Shown here: in pieces, positions 1 to 7,891 of the stretch
Layout: each line of letters opens with the position of its first letter
Position numbering within the stretch: the first letter of the stretch is position 1
Origin: Clostridia bacterium
GTDB taxonomy: Bacteria; Bacillota; Clostridia; TANB77; CAG-465
Assembly (NCBI GenBank): GCA_030524345.1
Contig: JAUNGP010000016.1
Coordinates: 1 to 34,384 of the forward strand
Reading direction: 5' to 3'
DNA length: 34,384 bases
The notes under the pieces: generated by a model
The model's input: the letters and a program-made list of their open reading frames with translations, nothing else
Databases searched by the model: none
Told to the model about the DNA's origin: nothing
Position numbers and translations under genes: made by a program

Positions 1-50
1 CCGACACGGGGATTTTCAGTCCCCTGCTCTACCGACTGAGCTATCTGACC
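1..50 (-). tRNA. tRNA-Phe (GAA), 3' part cut by window edge
   Basis: The minus strand gives a tRNA 5' half starting GGTCAGA, with a D-arm (AGCTCAGTCGGTAGAGC) and an anticodon stem GGGGA/TCCCC enclosing the loop CTGAAAA, so the anticodon is GAA (Phe). The T-arm and acceptor 3' side lie beyond the window. It is the third gene of a Val-Asp-Phe cluster read leftwards. Confidence 0.93.
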
Positions 51-59
51 AAAAAAAAA

Positions 60-136
60 TGGCGACCTGAATGGGGCTCGAACCCACGACCTCTAGCGTG
101 ACAGGCTAGCGTTCTAACCAACTGAACTACCAGGCC
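60..136 (-). tRNA. tRNA-Asp (GTC)
   Basis: A complete cloverleaf on the minus strand. Acceptor GGCCTGG pairs with TCAGGTC (two G-T wobbles), the anticodon stem is CTAGC/GCTAG, the loop CTGTCAC gives anticodon GTC, and the T-stem is GTGGG/CCCAT with one wobble. Discriminator G is followed by a genome-encoded CCA (60-62). It lies 11 nt downstream of tRNA-Val in the same transcript. Confidence 0.96.
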
Positions 137-147
137 AAAAAAATAAG

Positions 148-223
148 TGGTGGGCACTACAGGGCTCGAACCTGTGACCCCCTGCTTGTAAGGCAGATGC
201 TCTCCCAACTGAGCTAAGCGCCC
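148..223 (-). tRNA. tRNA-Val (TAC)
   Basis: A complete minus-strand cloverleaf. Acceptor GGGCGCT pairs with AGTGCCC, the anticodon loop CTTACAA gives anticodon TAC (UAC, Val), the T-stem is ACAGG/CCTGT, and CCA is encoded (148-150). It is the first gene of the Val-Asp-Phe cluster and sits just downstream of a consensus promoter at 245-273. Confidence 0.96.
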
Positions 224-244
224 ACTTACCTGTTGACAAGTATT

Positions 245-273
245 ATTATAACTGATAATATTTGTTTTGTCAA
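245..273 (-). promoter_or_regulatory. Promoter of the tRNA Val-Asp-Phe operon
   Basis: On the minus strand TTGACA (268-273), a 17-nt spacer and TATAAT (245-250) form a perfect sigma-A promoter about 20 nt before tRNA-Val. It lies in a perfect 10-bp inverted repeat (CTGTTGACAA 230-239, TTGTCAACAG 267-276). The left arm carries TTGACA on the plus strand too, followed after 17 nt by TAATAT, so a weaker opposing promoter is possible. Confidence 0.85.
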
Positions 274-280
274 CAGTTTT

Positions 281-1747
281 TTATATATTTTTTAAATAAG
301 ATTTCTGAGCATTCAAGATTATGTCATCTATGCGCAATCGATATGTACCATAATTGTTAAGAACCTCTTCTGCAAGCTCTTGTTCCATCTTCTTAAATAA
401 AAAATCTCCTTGTATTTTATCAGCACCACTACTGATCGTTTTGATTAGTTTTTTATCATCGTCAATTCGACCAACTATTACCTTGTATCTAAGATCATGT
501 GAAAGCTTAATAATATCACCAAAAACTTCTTGCTTAAAATTACTTTCTTCTGTGATAAAATCAGAGGCTATTTTGATTTCATCAATTGGAAGTGAATTAA
601 TAAGCTCTAATGACTCATATTTTAATTCTAAATTATTGATAATAATATCAGCTCCACTCTTTTTCAGTTGATCAAACATATTTCTATAGCTTTCCATTTT
701 ACTTACTTCTAACGGATTCACAAGCTCAATTTGTATTTCACCCTGCTCTAGGTTATGACTTGATATAATCTCGCATAGTCTATCAACAAAAGCATCTTTT
801 GTTGCATGCTTATTAGATATATTCACAGCCATCTGAATATTTTTAAATCCCTTTTCCTTAAACTCTACAATCTTATCGCATACAAGATTTAACACATATT
901 GATCCAGATGAATCATAAGTGCCATTTCTTCTGCCTGATTGATAAAATAAGAAGATTGTAATTTTCCAAGTGTTGGATGATTCCAATAAAGTAGTGCCTC
1001 AAAACATATTTTACTAGTATCTTTTACATTAATTCTAGGTTGCAAATATACACCAAATTCATGATTTTCATATGCTCTCTTTAAATCTAACTCCATTTTT
1101 GTCTTATTTTCTAATTTGGCTTTTAAAGTTTTATTATGGAAATAATAATTATTCTTTCCATGTTCTTTAATATAATACATTGCATCATCGGCATACATGA
1201 TAAGTTCTTGTCTATCACTTGCATCTTCTGGATATATTGCAACACCTAAACTATATTCCAATGAAATATTAGTATTTCCTACTGCTACTGGTGCTGTCAA
1301 ATCTTTTTTTAAATTATCAAGAACCACAGTTACATCTTCTGTTGTTTTGATGTCTTTTATAATAATTGCAAATTCATCTCCACCAAGTCTATACGCAGTA
1401 GAATTTTTCGGAAGTTTTTCATCAAATAAGTTAGATAACGCTTTTAATAATTCATCCCCTGCATCATGTCCCATCGTATCATTGATTTGCTTAAATCCAT
1501 CAAGATCCATAAAACATACAGCAAATTTTTTGTTTTTCTTAATTAAATTGTCCATTACTGAATAAAGTAAATATCTATTTCCTCTTCCTGTTAATTGATC
1601 AGTAAAAGCTTGCTTCTTTACACTTTTAGTTTCTCTTAATTTACCAATAGTAAGTAATCTATAAAGAAGCATCCCTATTAAAATAAATACAGAGCCCTGA
1701 AATATTTTTACTATTATCGGCAGTAATAATTCATTATTCCAACTCAA
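281..1747 (-). CDS. Membrane-anchored GGDEF protein with degenerate EAL domain
   Basis: A c-di-GMP signalling protein of 488 aa. One membrane helix (about 8-31) is followed by a GGDEF domain with intact GGDEF at 122-126, so diguanylate cyclase activity is likely. No RxxD inhibitory site is seen before it. An EAL domain follows from about 220. Its EAL glutamate (E250), the VNIS asparagine (N309), E341 and K392 remain. However, the metal-binding DD of the usual DDFG motif reads NN (371-372), and the conserved AEGVE region reads VGRID. Phosphodiesterase activity is therefore probably lost, and the domain may bind c-di-GMP or only regulate. The start is TTG at 1747: an in-frame TGA lies three codons upstream and AAAAGGTG sits 9 nt before it. 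It is the last gene of the lipid kinase/HD/leuS operon (25-nt gap after leuS). Confidence 0.9.
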   Translation of the reverse strand: MSWNNELLLPIIVKIFQGSVFILIGMLLYRLLTIGKLRETKSVKKQAFTDQLTGRGNRYLLYSVMDNLIKKNKKFAVCFMDLDGFKQINDTMGHDAGDELLKALSNLFDEKLPKNSTAYRLGGDEFAIIIKDIKTTEDVTVVLDNLKKDLTAPVAVGNTNISLEYSLGVAIYPEDASDRQELIMYADDAMYYIKEHGKNNYYFHNKTLKAKLENKTKMELDLKRAYENHEFGVYLQPRINVKDTSKICFEALLYWNHPTLGKLQSSYFINQAEEMALMIHLDQYVLNLVCDKIVEFKEKGFKNIQMAVNISNKHATKDAFVDRLCEIISSHNLEQGEIQIELVNPLEVSKMESYRNMFDQLKKSGADIIINNLELKYESLELINSLPIDEIKIASDFITEESNFKQEVFGDIIKLSHDLRYKVIVGRIDDDKKLIKTISSGADKIQGDFLFKKMEQELAEEVLNNYGTYRLRIDDIILNAQKSYLKNI

Positions 1748-1772
1748 AACATATCACACCTTTTCATATATA

Positions 1773-4625
1773 TTAACCTAAAACAATGTTTACTATTTTA
1801 GATTTAATCACAATCACTTTCTTAATTTCCTTGCCATTTAAGTATTGTGATAAATTACTACTTTCTAATACAATCTTTTCTGTAGTTTTTTCATCTGCAT
1901 CAGCAGGTACATTAATTCTAAATTTAACAGACCCGTTAATTTGCACCGGTATTTCGATACTTTCTGTTACGATCTTTGTTTCATCATAAGTTGGCCACTT
2001 GCTTTCAAATACATAACCTTCAAATCCTAATCTTTGCCATAATTCTTCCGTAACATGAGGTGCAACAGGATTTAATATTTGAAGTAAAGGTTTTATATAT
2101 TTTTTACTTACTTTTTCTTGTTTGTATAATAAATTTACATATGACATCATTGCAGCAATTGCAGTGTTATACTTCATATCTTCAAAATCTTCTGTTACTT
2201 TTTTAATTGTCTTATTAATTTCTCTTTCTAATTCCTTTGATTCTATATCTTCATCTGTTGCCATATTTTCAAGTCTCATAATCCTATCAAGGAATTTCTT
2301 AGCTCCCTTAACACCATTTTCAGACCAAGGCGCTGGAAGTGAGTATTCTCCAATAAACAATATATAGGTCCTTAAAGTATCCGCGCCAAAAGTTTTTACA
2401 ATTTCATCAGGATTGATAACATTTCCTTTTGATTTTGACATCTTTTCACCATCTGGTCCTAAAATAAGGCCTTGAGCAGTTCTTTTCATATATGGTTCTT
2501 TAGTTGGTACAACACCAATATCATATAGGAATCTATGCCAAAATCTAGAATAGATTAAATGACGAGTAACATGTTCCATACCACCATTATACCAATCGAC
2601 ACATTTCCAATAATCAAGATTTTCTTTACTTGCCAAAGCATCATTATTTCTAGGATCCATATATCTTAAGAAATACCAGCTAGAGCCTGCCCATTGAGGC
2701 ATTGTATCTGTTTCTCTTTTAGCAGGTCCACCACAATGAGGACAAGTTGTATTTACCCACGAATCTACTTTAGCAAGTGGAGACTCTCCATCCTCTCCTG
2801 GAACAAAATTGTCGACTTCTGGTAAAGTTAAAGGTAAGTCTTTTTCAGATAATGGAACAAGACCACATCTCTCACATTTTACAATTGGAACTGGTTCTCC
2901 CCAATATCTCTGTCTTGCAAAAGCCCAATCTTTCATATGATAGTTTTTCTTTCTCCTACCAATTCTTTTTTCTTCAATATATTTAATTGCTTCCTCTTTT
3001 GCCTCTTTCACATCTAATCCATTTAAGAAACCAGAGTTTACCATTTTTCCATTATTAATATCAATATATGCTCTCTCATTAACAAACATATCAGTAACGA
3101 AATTTTGACTATCCACATTAATATTACTAGTTAAATTTTCTTTACTAACCCACCTGCAAGTATGCATTGCAAGCTCTTCTTGGCTCACATCCACTTTACA
3201 TTCATCTGCAAGTTCTATATAAACAGGATACTGAATAATATCTCTATTCACATTTTTGTGAGCAGCGTAAAAACTATCATAAGATATAGAGCTTAATAAG
3301 TAAGCATTTTTTACATTAAAATAGCCAGTTTCCTCTTTCATCTCACGAATTGCAGCATCAATTTCTGTTTCGCCTTCTTCAATTCCACCCATGACAAAAG
3401 ATTTCCATCCATATTTTGAGTTATAATCTTGAATTAAATATTTATCTTCTGTTGGATGCTTAATAATTGCAAGAGCAACACGTCTTTTAGTATTTTCTAC
3501 TCCCTCTCTTTTTGCATCTTCACCAGTTGCAATAAAATGTGGTGCAACGACTTGTATCATATTGATACCAAACTTTTTAGCAAATTCAAAATCTCTTGTA
3601 TCATGAGCAGGAACAGCCATAATAGCACCTGTACCATATCCCATCATTACATAGTCAGTAACCCATAATGGTACAACATTTCCAGTAACGGGATTGACTA
3701 CTTTTAATCCATAGACTTCAACACCTGTTTTTTCCTTAGCAAGTTCAATTCTTTCAAATTCTGATTTTTTATTTGCTTTTTTCTTATATTCAACAATTTC
3801 ATCATAATTTTGGATTCTATCTTTATATTTTTCAAGTAAAGGATGTTCAGGTGCAATTGCCATATAAGTTACACCAAATATTGTATCTGGTCTTGTTGTA
3901 TAGACAGTCAGTTTATCATCTGTACCATCTACTAAAAAGTCAATTTCTGCTCCATATGATCTTCCAATCCAGTTTTCTTGTTCAAGTCTTACCCTAGGAT
4001 GAAATTTGACTTCATCTAGTCCATCAAGTAGTTTATCTGCATAATCTGTAATTTTAAGCATCCAAACTTCTTTTTCCTTTTGAACGATTTCACTATCACA
4101 TCTATCACATTTTCCACCTTGAGACTCTTCATTGGCAAGAATAACTCTACATTTTGGACAGTAATTTACATATGTTTTATCCTTATAAGCTAGTCCATGC
4201 TCAAATAACTTTAAAAATATCCATTGTGTCCATTTATAATAATTAGGATCTGTTGTATCTATTACTCTATCCCAATCAAAAGAAAAACCAACAGATTTTA
4301 ATTGCTTTGTAAAAGTAGCAATATTATCATCAGTTACTTTTCTTGGATGAATACCCGTCTTAATAGCATAATTTTCAGTAGGAAGTCCAAAAGCATCAAA
4401 TCCTATTGGAAATAATACATTATAATCTTCCATTCTTCTTTTTCTAGATATTACATCCATTCCCATATATGCTCTTATATGACCAACATGCATACCTGCG
4501 CCTGATGGATATGGAAATTCGATTAGTGAATAAAATTTTTTCTTTGACTTATCTTCACTTGCATGAAAACATTTCTTTTCTTCCCATATTTTTTGCCATT
4601 TACCATCTATACTTTTATCATACAT
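1773..4625 (-). CDS. leuS: Leucyl-tRNA synthetase with an inserted Nudix domain
   Basis: Class I aminoacyl-tRNA synthetase that charges tRNA-Leu in the cytoplasm. Visible are HVGH (46-49), cysteine pairs of a zinc site (156/159, 173/176), editing-domain motifs TTRPDT (243-248) and AVPAHDTRDF (337-346, with D345), KMSKS (728-732) and a C-terminal tRNA-binding part. Bacterial LeuRS is usually about 800-860 aa; this one is 950. The excess is a block of roughly 150 aa (about 362-515) directly after the editing motif. It contains a perfect Nudix box at 413-435 (G-x5-E-x7-REMKEETGY). Downstream, the LeuRS sequence resumes at AYIDINNGKMVNSGF. The ATG is preceded by GGAGAG. The gene lies 15 nt after the HD-protein gene, with no room for a T-box leader. 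The LeuRS call is certain; what the Nudix part does is unknown. Confidence 0.97.
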   Translation of the reverse strand: MYDKSIDGKWQKIWEEKKCFHASEDKSKKKFYSLIEFPYPSGAGMHVGHIRAYMGMDVISRKRRMEDYNVLFPIGFDAFGLPTENYAIKTGIHPRKVTDDNIATFTKQLKSVGFSFDWDRVIDTTDPNYYKWTQWIFLKLFEHGLAYKDKTYVNYCPKCRVILANEESQGGKCDRCDSEIVQKEKEVWMLKITDYADKLLDGLDEVKFHPRVRLEQENWIGRSYGAEIDFLVDGTDDKLTVYTTRPDTIFGVTYMAIAPEHPLLEKYKDRIQNYDEIVEYKKKANKKSEFERIELAKEKTGVEVYGLKVVNPVTGNVVPLWVTDYVMMGYGTGAIMAVPAHDTRDFEFAKKFGINMIQVVAPHFIATGEDAKREGVENTKRRVALAIIKHPTEDKYLIQDYNSKYGWKSFVMGGIEEGETEIDAAIREMKEETGYFNVKNAYLLSSISYDSFYAAHKNVNRDIIQYPVYIELADECKVDVSQEELAMHTCRWVSKENLTSNINVDSQNFVTDMFVNERAYIDINNGKMVNSGFLNGLDVKEAKEEAIKYIEEKRIGRRKKNYHMKDWAFARQRYWGEPVPIVKCERCGLVPLSEKDLPLTLPEVDNFVPGEDGESPLAKVDSWVNTTCPHCGGPAKRETDTMPQWAGSSWYFLRYMDPRNNDALASKENLDYWKCVDWYNGGMEHVTRHLIYSRFWHRFLYDIGVVPTKEPYMKRTAQGLILGPDGEKMSKSKGNVINPDEIVKTFGADTLRTYILFIGEYSLPAPWSENGVKGAKKFLDRIMRLENMATDEDIESKELEREINKTIKKVTEDFEDMKYNTAIAAMMSYVNLLYKQEKVSKKYIKPLLQILNPVAPHVTEELWQRLGFEGYVFESKWPTYDETKIVTESIEIPVQINGSVKFRINVPADADEKTTEKIVLESSNLSQYLNGKEIKKVIVIKSKIVNIVLG

Positions 4626-4640
4626 AATACTTCTCTCCTT

Positions 4641-5771
4641 TTATTTATACTTTCTGTATTCTTTTTCTACAAAGTTATCTGTCATACCAGATAAGTAATC
4701 AATTATTTTTTGAAAATCAGATGTATTTTCTAAATAATCTTTTGACATATTATTTAAAAATATTCTATTGATATGATTTTCTTGGTCTTTCCTATTTAAA
4801 GCTTTTTCATAGACATCATACAATGTATATAAAATTGTTTTATACTCTTTTCTTTTATCATCATCAATTGCTTTTTTATATATATTTTCATAATTAAAAT
4901 TCTTTAAGTCAACAATTGCCTCATACATTTTGTCAGACAAACTAATATATGGCTTATGATAGCTTTCTTTTACCACATCTAGGATGATATTATTCATGAT
5001 TTGCGCATTTGAAGTTCCAAGTACTTCTTTTACATTTTGGGGCAGTGTATCTATATCAAATCCTTTTAGTCTTTTACTATCTTCTATATCTTTTCCAAGA
5101 TATCCAATAATGTCAGAAAGTCTTACAACACAACCTTCCATTGTCATAGGTCTAATATTTTTTATTTTACTATTATCTTGAAGACACATATGATATTCTT
5201 CTAAAAATTTTTCACATGTTTTAGGCATTGGTCTATATTCTGCCTTTACCATCTCACCATTATGTGTCATGATACCATCCAAAACTTGTAGTGTTAAATT
5301 ACAGCCTCTTCCGTTATTTTCAAGTTTTGTAAAAACCCTAACACTATTTAAATTATGTGCAAAATGAGTTCCATTTTTCTCAAAGGATAACTCATCTAAT
5401 ATATATTCGCCAACATGTCCAAATGGTGTATGACCAATGTCATGTCCTAAAGCGATTGCCTCACTTAAATCTTCATTTAATCCCAGAGCTCTAGATATCG
5501 TTCTTGCAGCACGACTAACAAATTGTACATGAGTCATCCTAGTAGAAATATTATCATTTCCAGAATCTGTATACACTTGTGTTTTATCAATATATCTAGT
5601 ATATGATAATGCATGTACTATTCTATCAGTGTCTCTTGCAAAATCTAAACGTATATCATTTTCTTTTTCTTCTTTATTCAGTCGTATAGCCTCATTTGAC
5701 TTACAAGCAAATGGACTGAATAGTTCTTCTCTTTTCATTGCCATTTCTCTTATTTCATTAAAATTTAACAT
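4641..5771 (-). CDS. dGTPase-like HD-domain phosphohydrolase
   Basis: 376 aa, similar in layout to deoxyguanosinetriphosphate triphosphohydrolase-like proteins, which hydrolyse dNTPs to the nucleoside and triphosphate. The HD signature is seen as H53 (in IVHALSYTRY), H81 (RMTHVQFVSRAARTI), H110-D111 (ALGHDIGHTPFGH) and later conserved helices with a Mn-binding Asp near 218 (RLSDIIGYL). The substrate cannot be read from sequence. GGAGGTGA lies 7 nt before the ATG. It is the second gene of the operon that starts at the promoter 6708-6736, 15 nt after the lipid kinase and 15 nt before leuS. Confidence 0.88.
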   Translation of the reverse strand: MLNFNEIREMAMKREELFSPFACKSNEAIRLNKEEKENDIRLDFARDTDRIVHALSYTRYIDKTQVYTDSGNDNISTRMTHVQFVSRAARTISRALGLNEDLSEAIALGHDIGHTPFGHVGEYILDELSFEKNGTHFAHNLNSVRVFTKLENNGRGCNLTLQVLDGIMTHNGEMVKAEYRPMPKTCEKFLEEYHMCLQDNSKIKNIRPMTMEGCVVRLSDIIGYLGKDIEDSKRLKGFDIDTLPQNVKEVLGTSNAQIMNNIILDVVKESYHKPYISLSDKMYEAIVDLKNFNYENIYKKAIDDDKRKEYKTILYTLYDVYEKALNRKDQENHINRIFLNNMSKDYLENTSDFQKIIDYLSGMTDNFVEKEYRKYK

Positions 5772-5786
5772 GCATTCACCTCCATA

Positions 5787-6671
5787 CTACATAAATAAAT
5801 TGATTCCCTTTTCAACACACTTTACTTCTAGTGGAAATTGCGGTCCAAAGTCTCCATCTACATCTGGATTATCACATTTTCCTTTGATTTTATTTATTTT
5901 GATCCATTTCTCTTTTAAATAAATAATATTATCATCATCAAGACTATTTCCTGCAAATATTTTTCCAACAATAATTCCTACTTCACGAAGACTACAATTT
6001 TTAATAATCATAATATCTAGTAGTCCATCTTGAATACTAGAATTATCAGTAAATTTATCTATTCCACCAACGCTACTACCATTAAATATTAAAAACAAAT
6101 TGATTTTTTCAATCATGATGTCTGTTTCTGTCTCGATTTTTACACTAAATGGTCTAAACTTAAATAATTCTTTTGCACCTGTCATAAAATAAGAAGCTTT
6201 TCCAAAAGTATTCTTCAAATTCTTATCTGCACGTATTGAAGTATTCGTAAAAAGTCCTGCAGAACATACATTGATAAAATACTTATCATTTACAAGCCCC
6301 ACATCTATTGGCTGAATATTTCTGGCAAGTATTTTATCAATACATTCAGAAAAATTATTTGGCATTTTAATATGTCTTGCAAAATCATTAGAAGTACCTG
6401 CAGGTATAATTCCAAGCGGAGTCTTGATACCATTTTTCATCATAACATTTACAACTCTATTGACTGTGCCATCTCCACCAGCCACTACGATACCATATAA
6501 ATCCTCTTTATCTGCATCTTTTAAATATTCGTATAAATTTGTTTTGTTTCCTGCTCTAAATACGGAAACTTCTATTCCATTTTGCATGAATTTTTCAATA
6601 ATCGTGTCTAAAAAGTACCTGAACTTACTTTGTCCGGCCCCTGAATTATATATTAGTTTAATTTTTTTCAT
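5787..6671 (-). CDS. Diacylglycerol kinase-family lipid kinase (YegS/BmrU type)
   Basis: 294 aa, about the usual family length. The N-terminal nucleotide-binding fold has NSGAG (9-13), the GGDGT loop (65-69) and PAGTSNDFAR (90-99), the diagnostic ATP-site motifs of DAGK_cat enzymes. The C-terminal half is the beta-sandwich lipid-binding part, ending in a DGDFGPQFP segment typical of the family. Such enzymes phosphorylate diacylglycerol or related lipids at the inner membrane face. The ATG follows GAGGGG. It is the first gene of a four-gene operon with its own promoter at 6708-6736. Confidence 0.92.
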   Translation of the reverse strand: MKKIKLIYNSGAGQSKFRYFLDTIIEKFMQNGIEVSVFRAGNKTNLYEYLKDADKEDLYGIVVAGGDGTVNRVVNVMMKNGIKTPLGIIPAGTSNDFARHIKMPNNFSECIDKILARNIQPIDVGLVNDKYFINVCSAGLFTNTSIRADKNLKNTFGKASYFMTGAKELFKFRPFSVKIETETDIMIEKINLFLIFNGSSVGGIDKFTDNSSIQDGLLDIMIIKNCSLREVGIIVGKIFAGNSLDDDNIIYLKEKWIKINKIKGKCDNPDVDGDFGPQFPLEVKCVEKGINLFM

Positions 6672-6707
6672 TTGAAACCCCTCTCAAAAGGTAATTTTAT
6701 AAACCAT

Positions 6708-6736
6708 ATTATATTATATAATAGCCAAAATTTCAA
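6708..6736 (-). promoter_or_regulatory. Promoter of the lipid kinase-HD-leuS-GGDEF operon
   Basis: Minus strand TTGAAA (6731-6736), a 17-nt spacer, TATAAT (6708-6713). The predicted start is near 6701, about 30 nt before the lipid kinase ATG. The four downstream genes are separated by only 15-25 nt, and no other promoter was seen between them. Confidence 0.8.
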
Positions 6737-6796
6737 GAAATTTTAACAAATTATATTCTTTTATGTAGATTTTAATTGCCATTGCGCCTAGAATGA

Positions 6797-6825
6797 TAGA
6801 AAAAGATGAACATGAAGTTCATCTT
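6797..6825 (-). terminator. Rho-independent terminator after the CNNM/CBS gene
   Basis: A 9-bp stem AAGATGAAC/GTTCATCTT (6817-6825 with 6803-6811), a 5-nt loop, then TTTTTC on the minus strand, 7 nt past the stop of the CNNM/CBS gene. Confidence 0.75.
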
Positions 6826-6832
6826 ATATAAA

Positions 6833-7879
6833 TTATGCATTTTCCTGATGATTAAATTCATCAAATATATTTCCAACTAGTTTTGATAACATATCAGATA
6901 TTGTTACAATTCCCTCAACTTTGTTATCACTATTCAGTACGATAGCCATCACTTTAGAATTTAATTGCATAATTCTAAATGTATCATCTACTTTATCATT
7001 TTTATCTACAAAAAACGCTGGCCTAATCAATTTTTTGATATCAATCTTTTTATTTTTATCTCTAATTTTTCCATATTCACATATGATATCTTTTACATTT
7101 AAAATTCCTACAATATTGTCAATTGTTCTATCGTATACAGGAATTCTTGTATACGCATATTTCCTAATGACACCTAATACTGCATTATAACTAGTATTGA
7201 TATCAATAAATGTTACTTTATCTCTTTGAATTAAAATATCTTTAATACACAAATCATCAAATTTTAAAGCATTAAGAAGTAATATTTTCTCTTCGGCATC
7301 AATCACTCCAACGTCTTTTCCCTCTGAAATAATCATTTTTAGTTCCTTTTCTGTTAGTCTTTCTTGTTTTTCATCTTTTATATGAAATATCTTACAGATT
7401 GCTTTCAGTGAAACATTTAGGACTAATTCAAAAGGATAGATTAATTTACTAACGAAATATACTAAATATACAACTGACATTGCAGTTCTCTCAGGATAAT
7501 TTTTAGCGATTCTTTTCGGCAATAAATCTCCAATAATTAATGAAACATATGATAAAATGATTGTAATAATTATCATGGAGATAATATAGATCACATTATT
7601 ATCTAGTGGCAAAAATTTTAACTTTTCGCATAAGTGTTTTAAAAATGTTTCTGCTGCAAATCCACTAGCGGCAAATTCTAATAATGTTATGCTTATTTTT
7701 ATCGTAGCAAAGAACTTATTCCTACTTTTTAATAATTCATTTAACAGTTTTGCTTTCTTATTTCCTCTTTTAGCCAGTTGAGAGATTTTACTTCTGTTTA
7801 AATATAACAAAGCTTCATCACTAGCTGAAAAAATAGATTTTGTTAATATTAGCAGCGCAAGTATTATTAAATTTTTCAT
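6833..7879 (-). CDS. CNNM (DUF21) membrane protein with CBS pair, no CorC tail
   Basis: 348 aa. The N-terminal half (about 1-165) has membrane helices of the CNNM/DUF21 domain, including the STLLEFAASG-like segment (ISITLLEFAASGFAAE) and GDLLPKRIAKNYPE, the usual GE(I/L)xPK motif. A CBS-domain pair follows at about 205-325 (IPVYD and IVGILNVKDI; VEGIVTISDML). The protein stops right after LVGNIFDEFNH, where family members normally continue into a CorC_HlyC domain, so that domain is absent. Relatives are implicated in Mg2+ or other cation transport; the ion here is unknown. GAGGATTAG precedes the ATG. It is 12 nt downstream of the DUF5050-like gene and shares its promoter. Confidence 0.88.
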   Translation of the reverse strand: MKNLIILALLILTKSIFSASDEALLYLNRSKISQLAKRGNKKAKLLNELLKSRNKFFATIKISITLLEFAASGFAAETFLKHLCEKLKFLPLDNNVIYIISMIIITIILSYVSLIIGDLLPKRIAKNYPERTAMSVVYLVYFVSKLIYPFELVLNVSLKAICKIFHIKDEKQERLTEKELKMIISEGKDVGVIDAEEKILLLNALKFDDLCIKDILIQRDKVTFIDINTSYNAVLGVIRKYAYTRIPVYDRTIDNIVGILNVKDIICEYGKIRDKNKKIDIKKLIRPAFFVDKNDKVDDTFRIMQLNSKVMAIVLNSDNKVEGIVTISDMLSKLVGNIFDEFNHQENA

Positions 7880-7891
7880 ATCTAATCCTCT

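Noticed and set aside
230-276. Inverted repeat as an intrinsic terminator for the leuS-GGDEF operon
   Set aside because: The stem is perfect but has a 27-nt loop and no T-run after it (GTAAGTGGGC leads into tRNA-Val).
4626-4640. T-box or other leader expected before leuS
   Set aside because: Only 15 nt separate leuS from the upstream HD gene, and no T-box sequence was found at the operon promoter (6672-6707).
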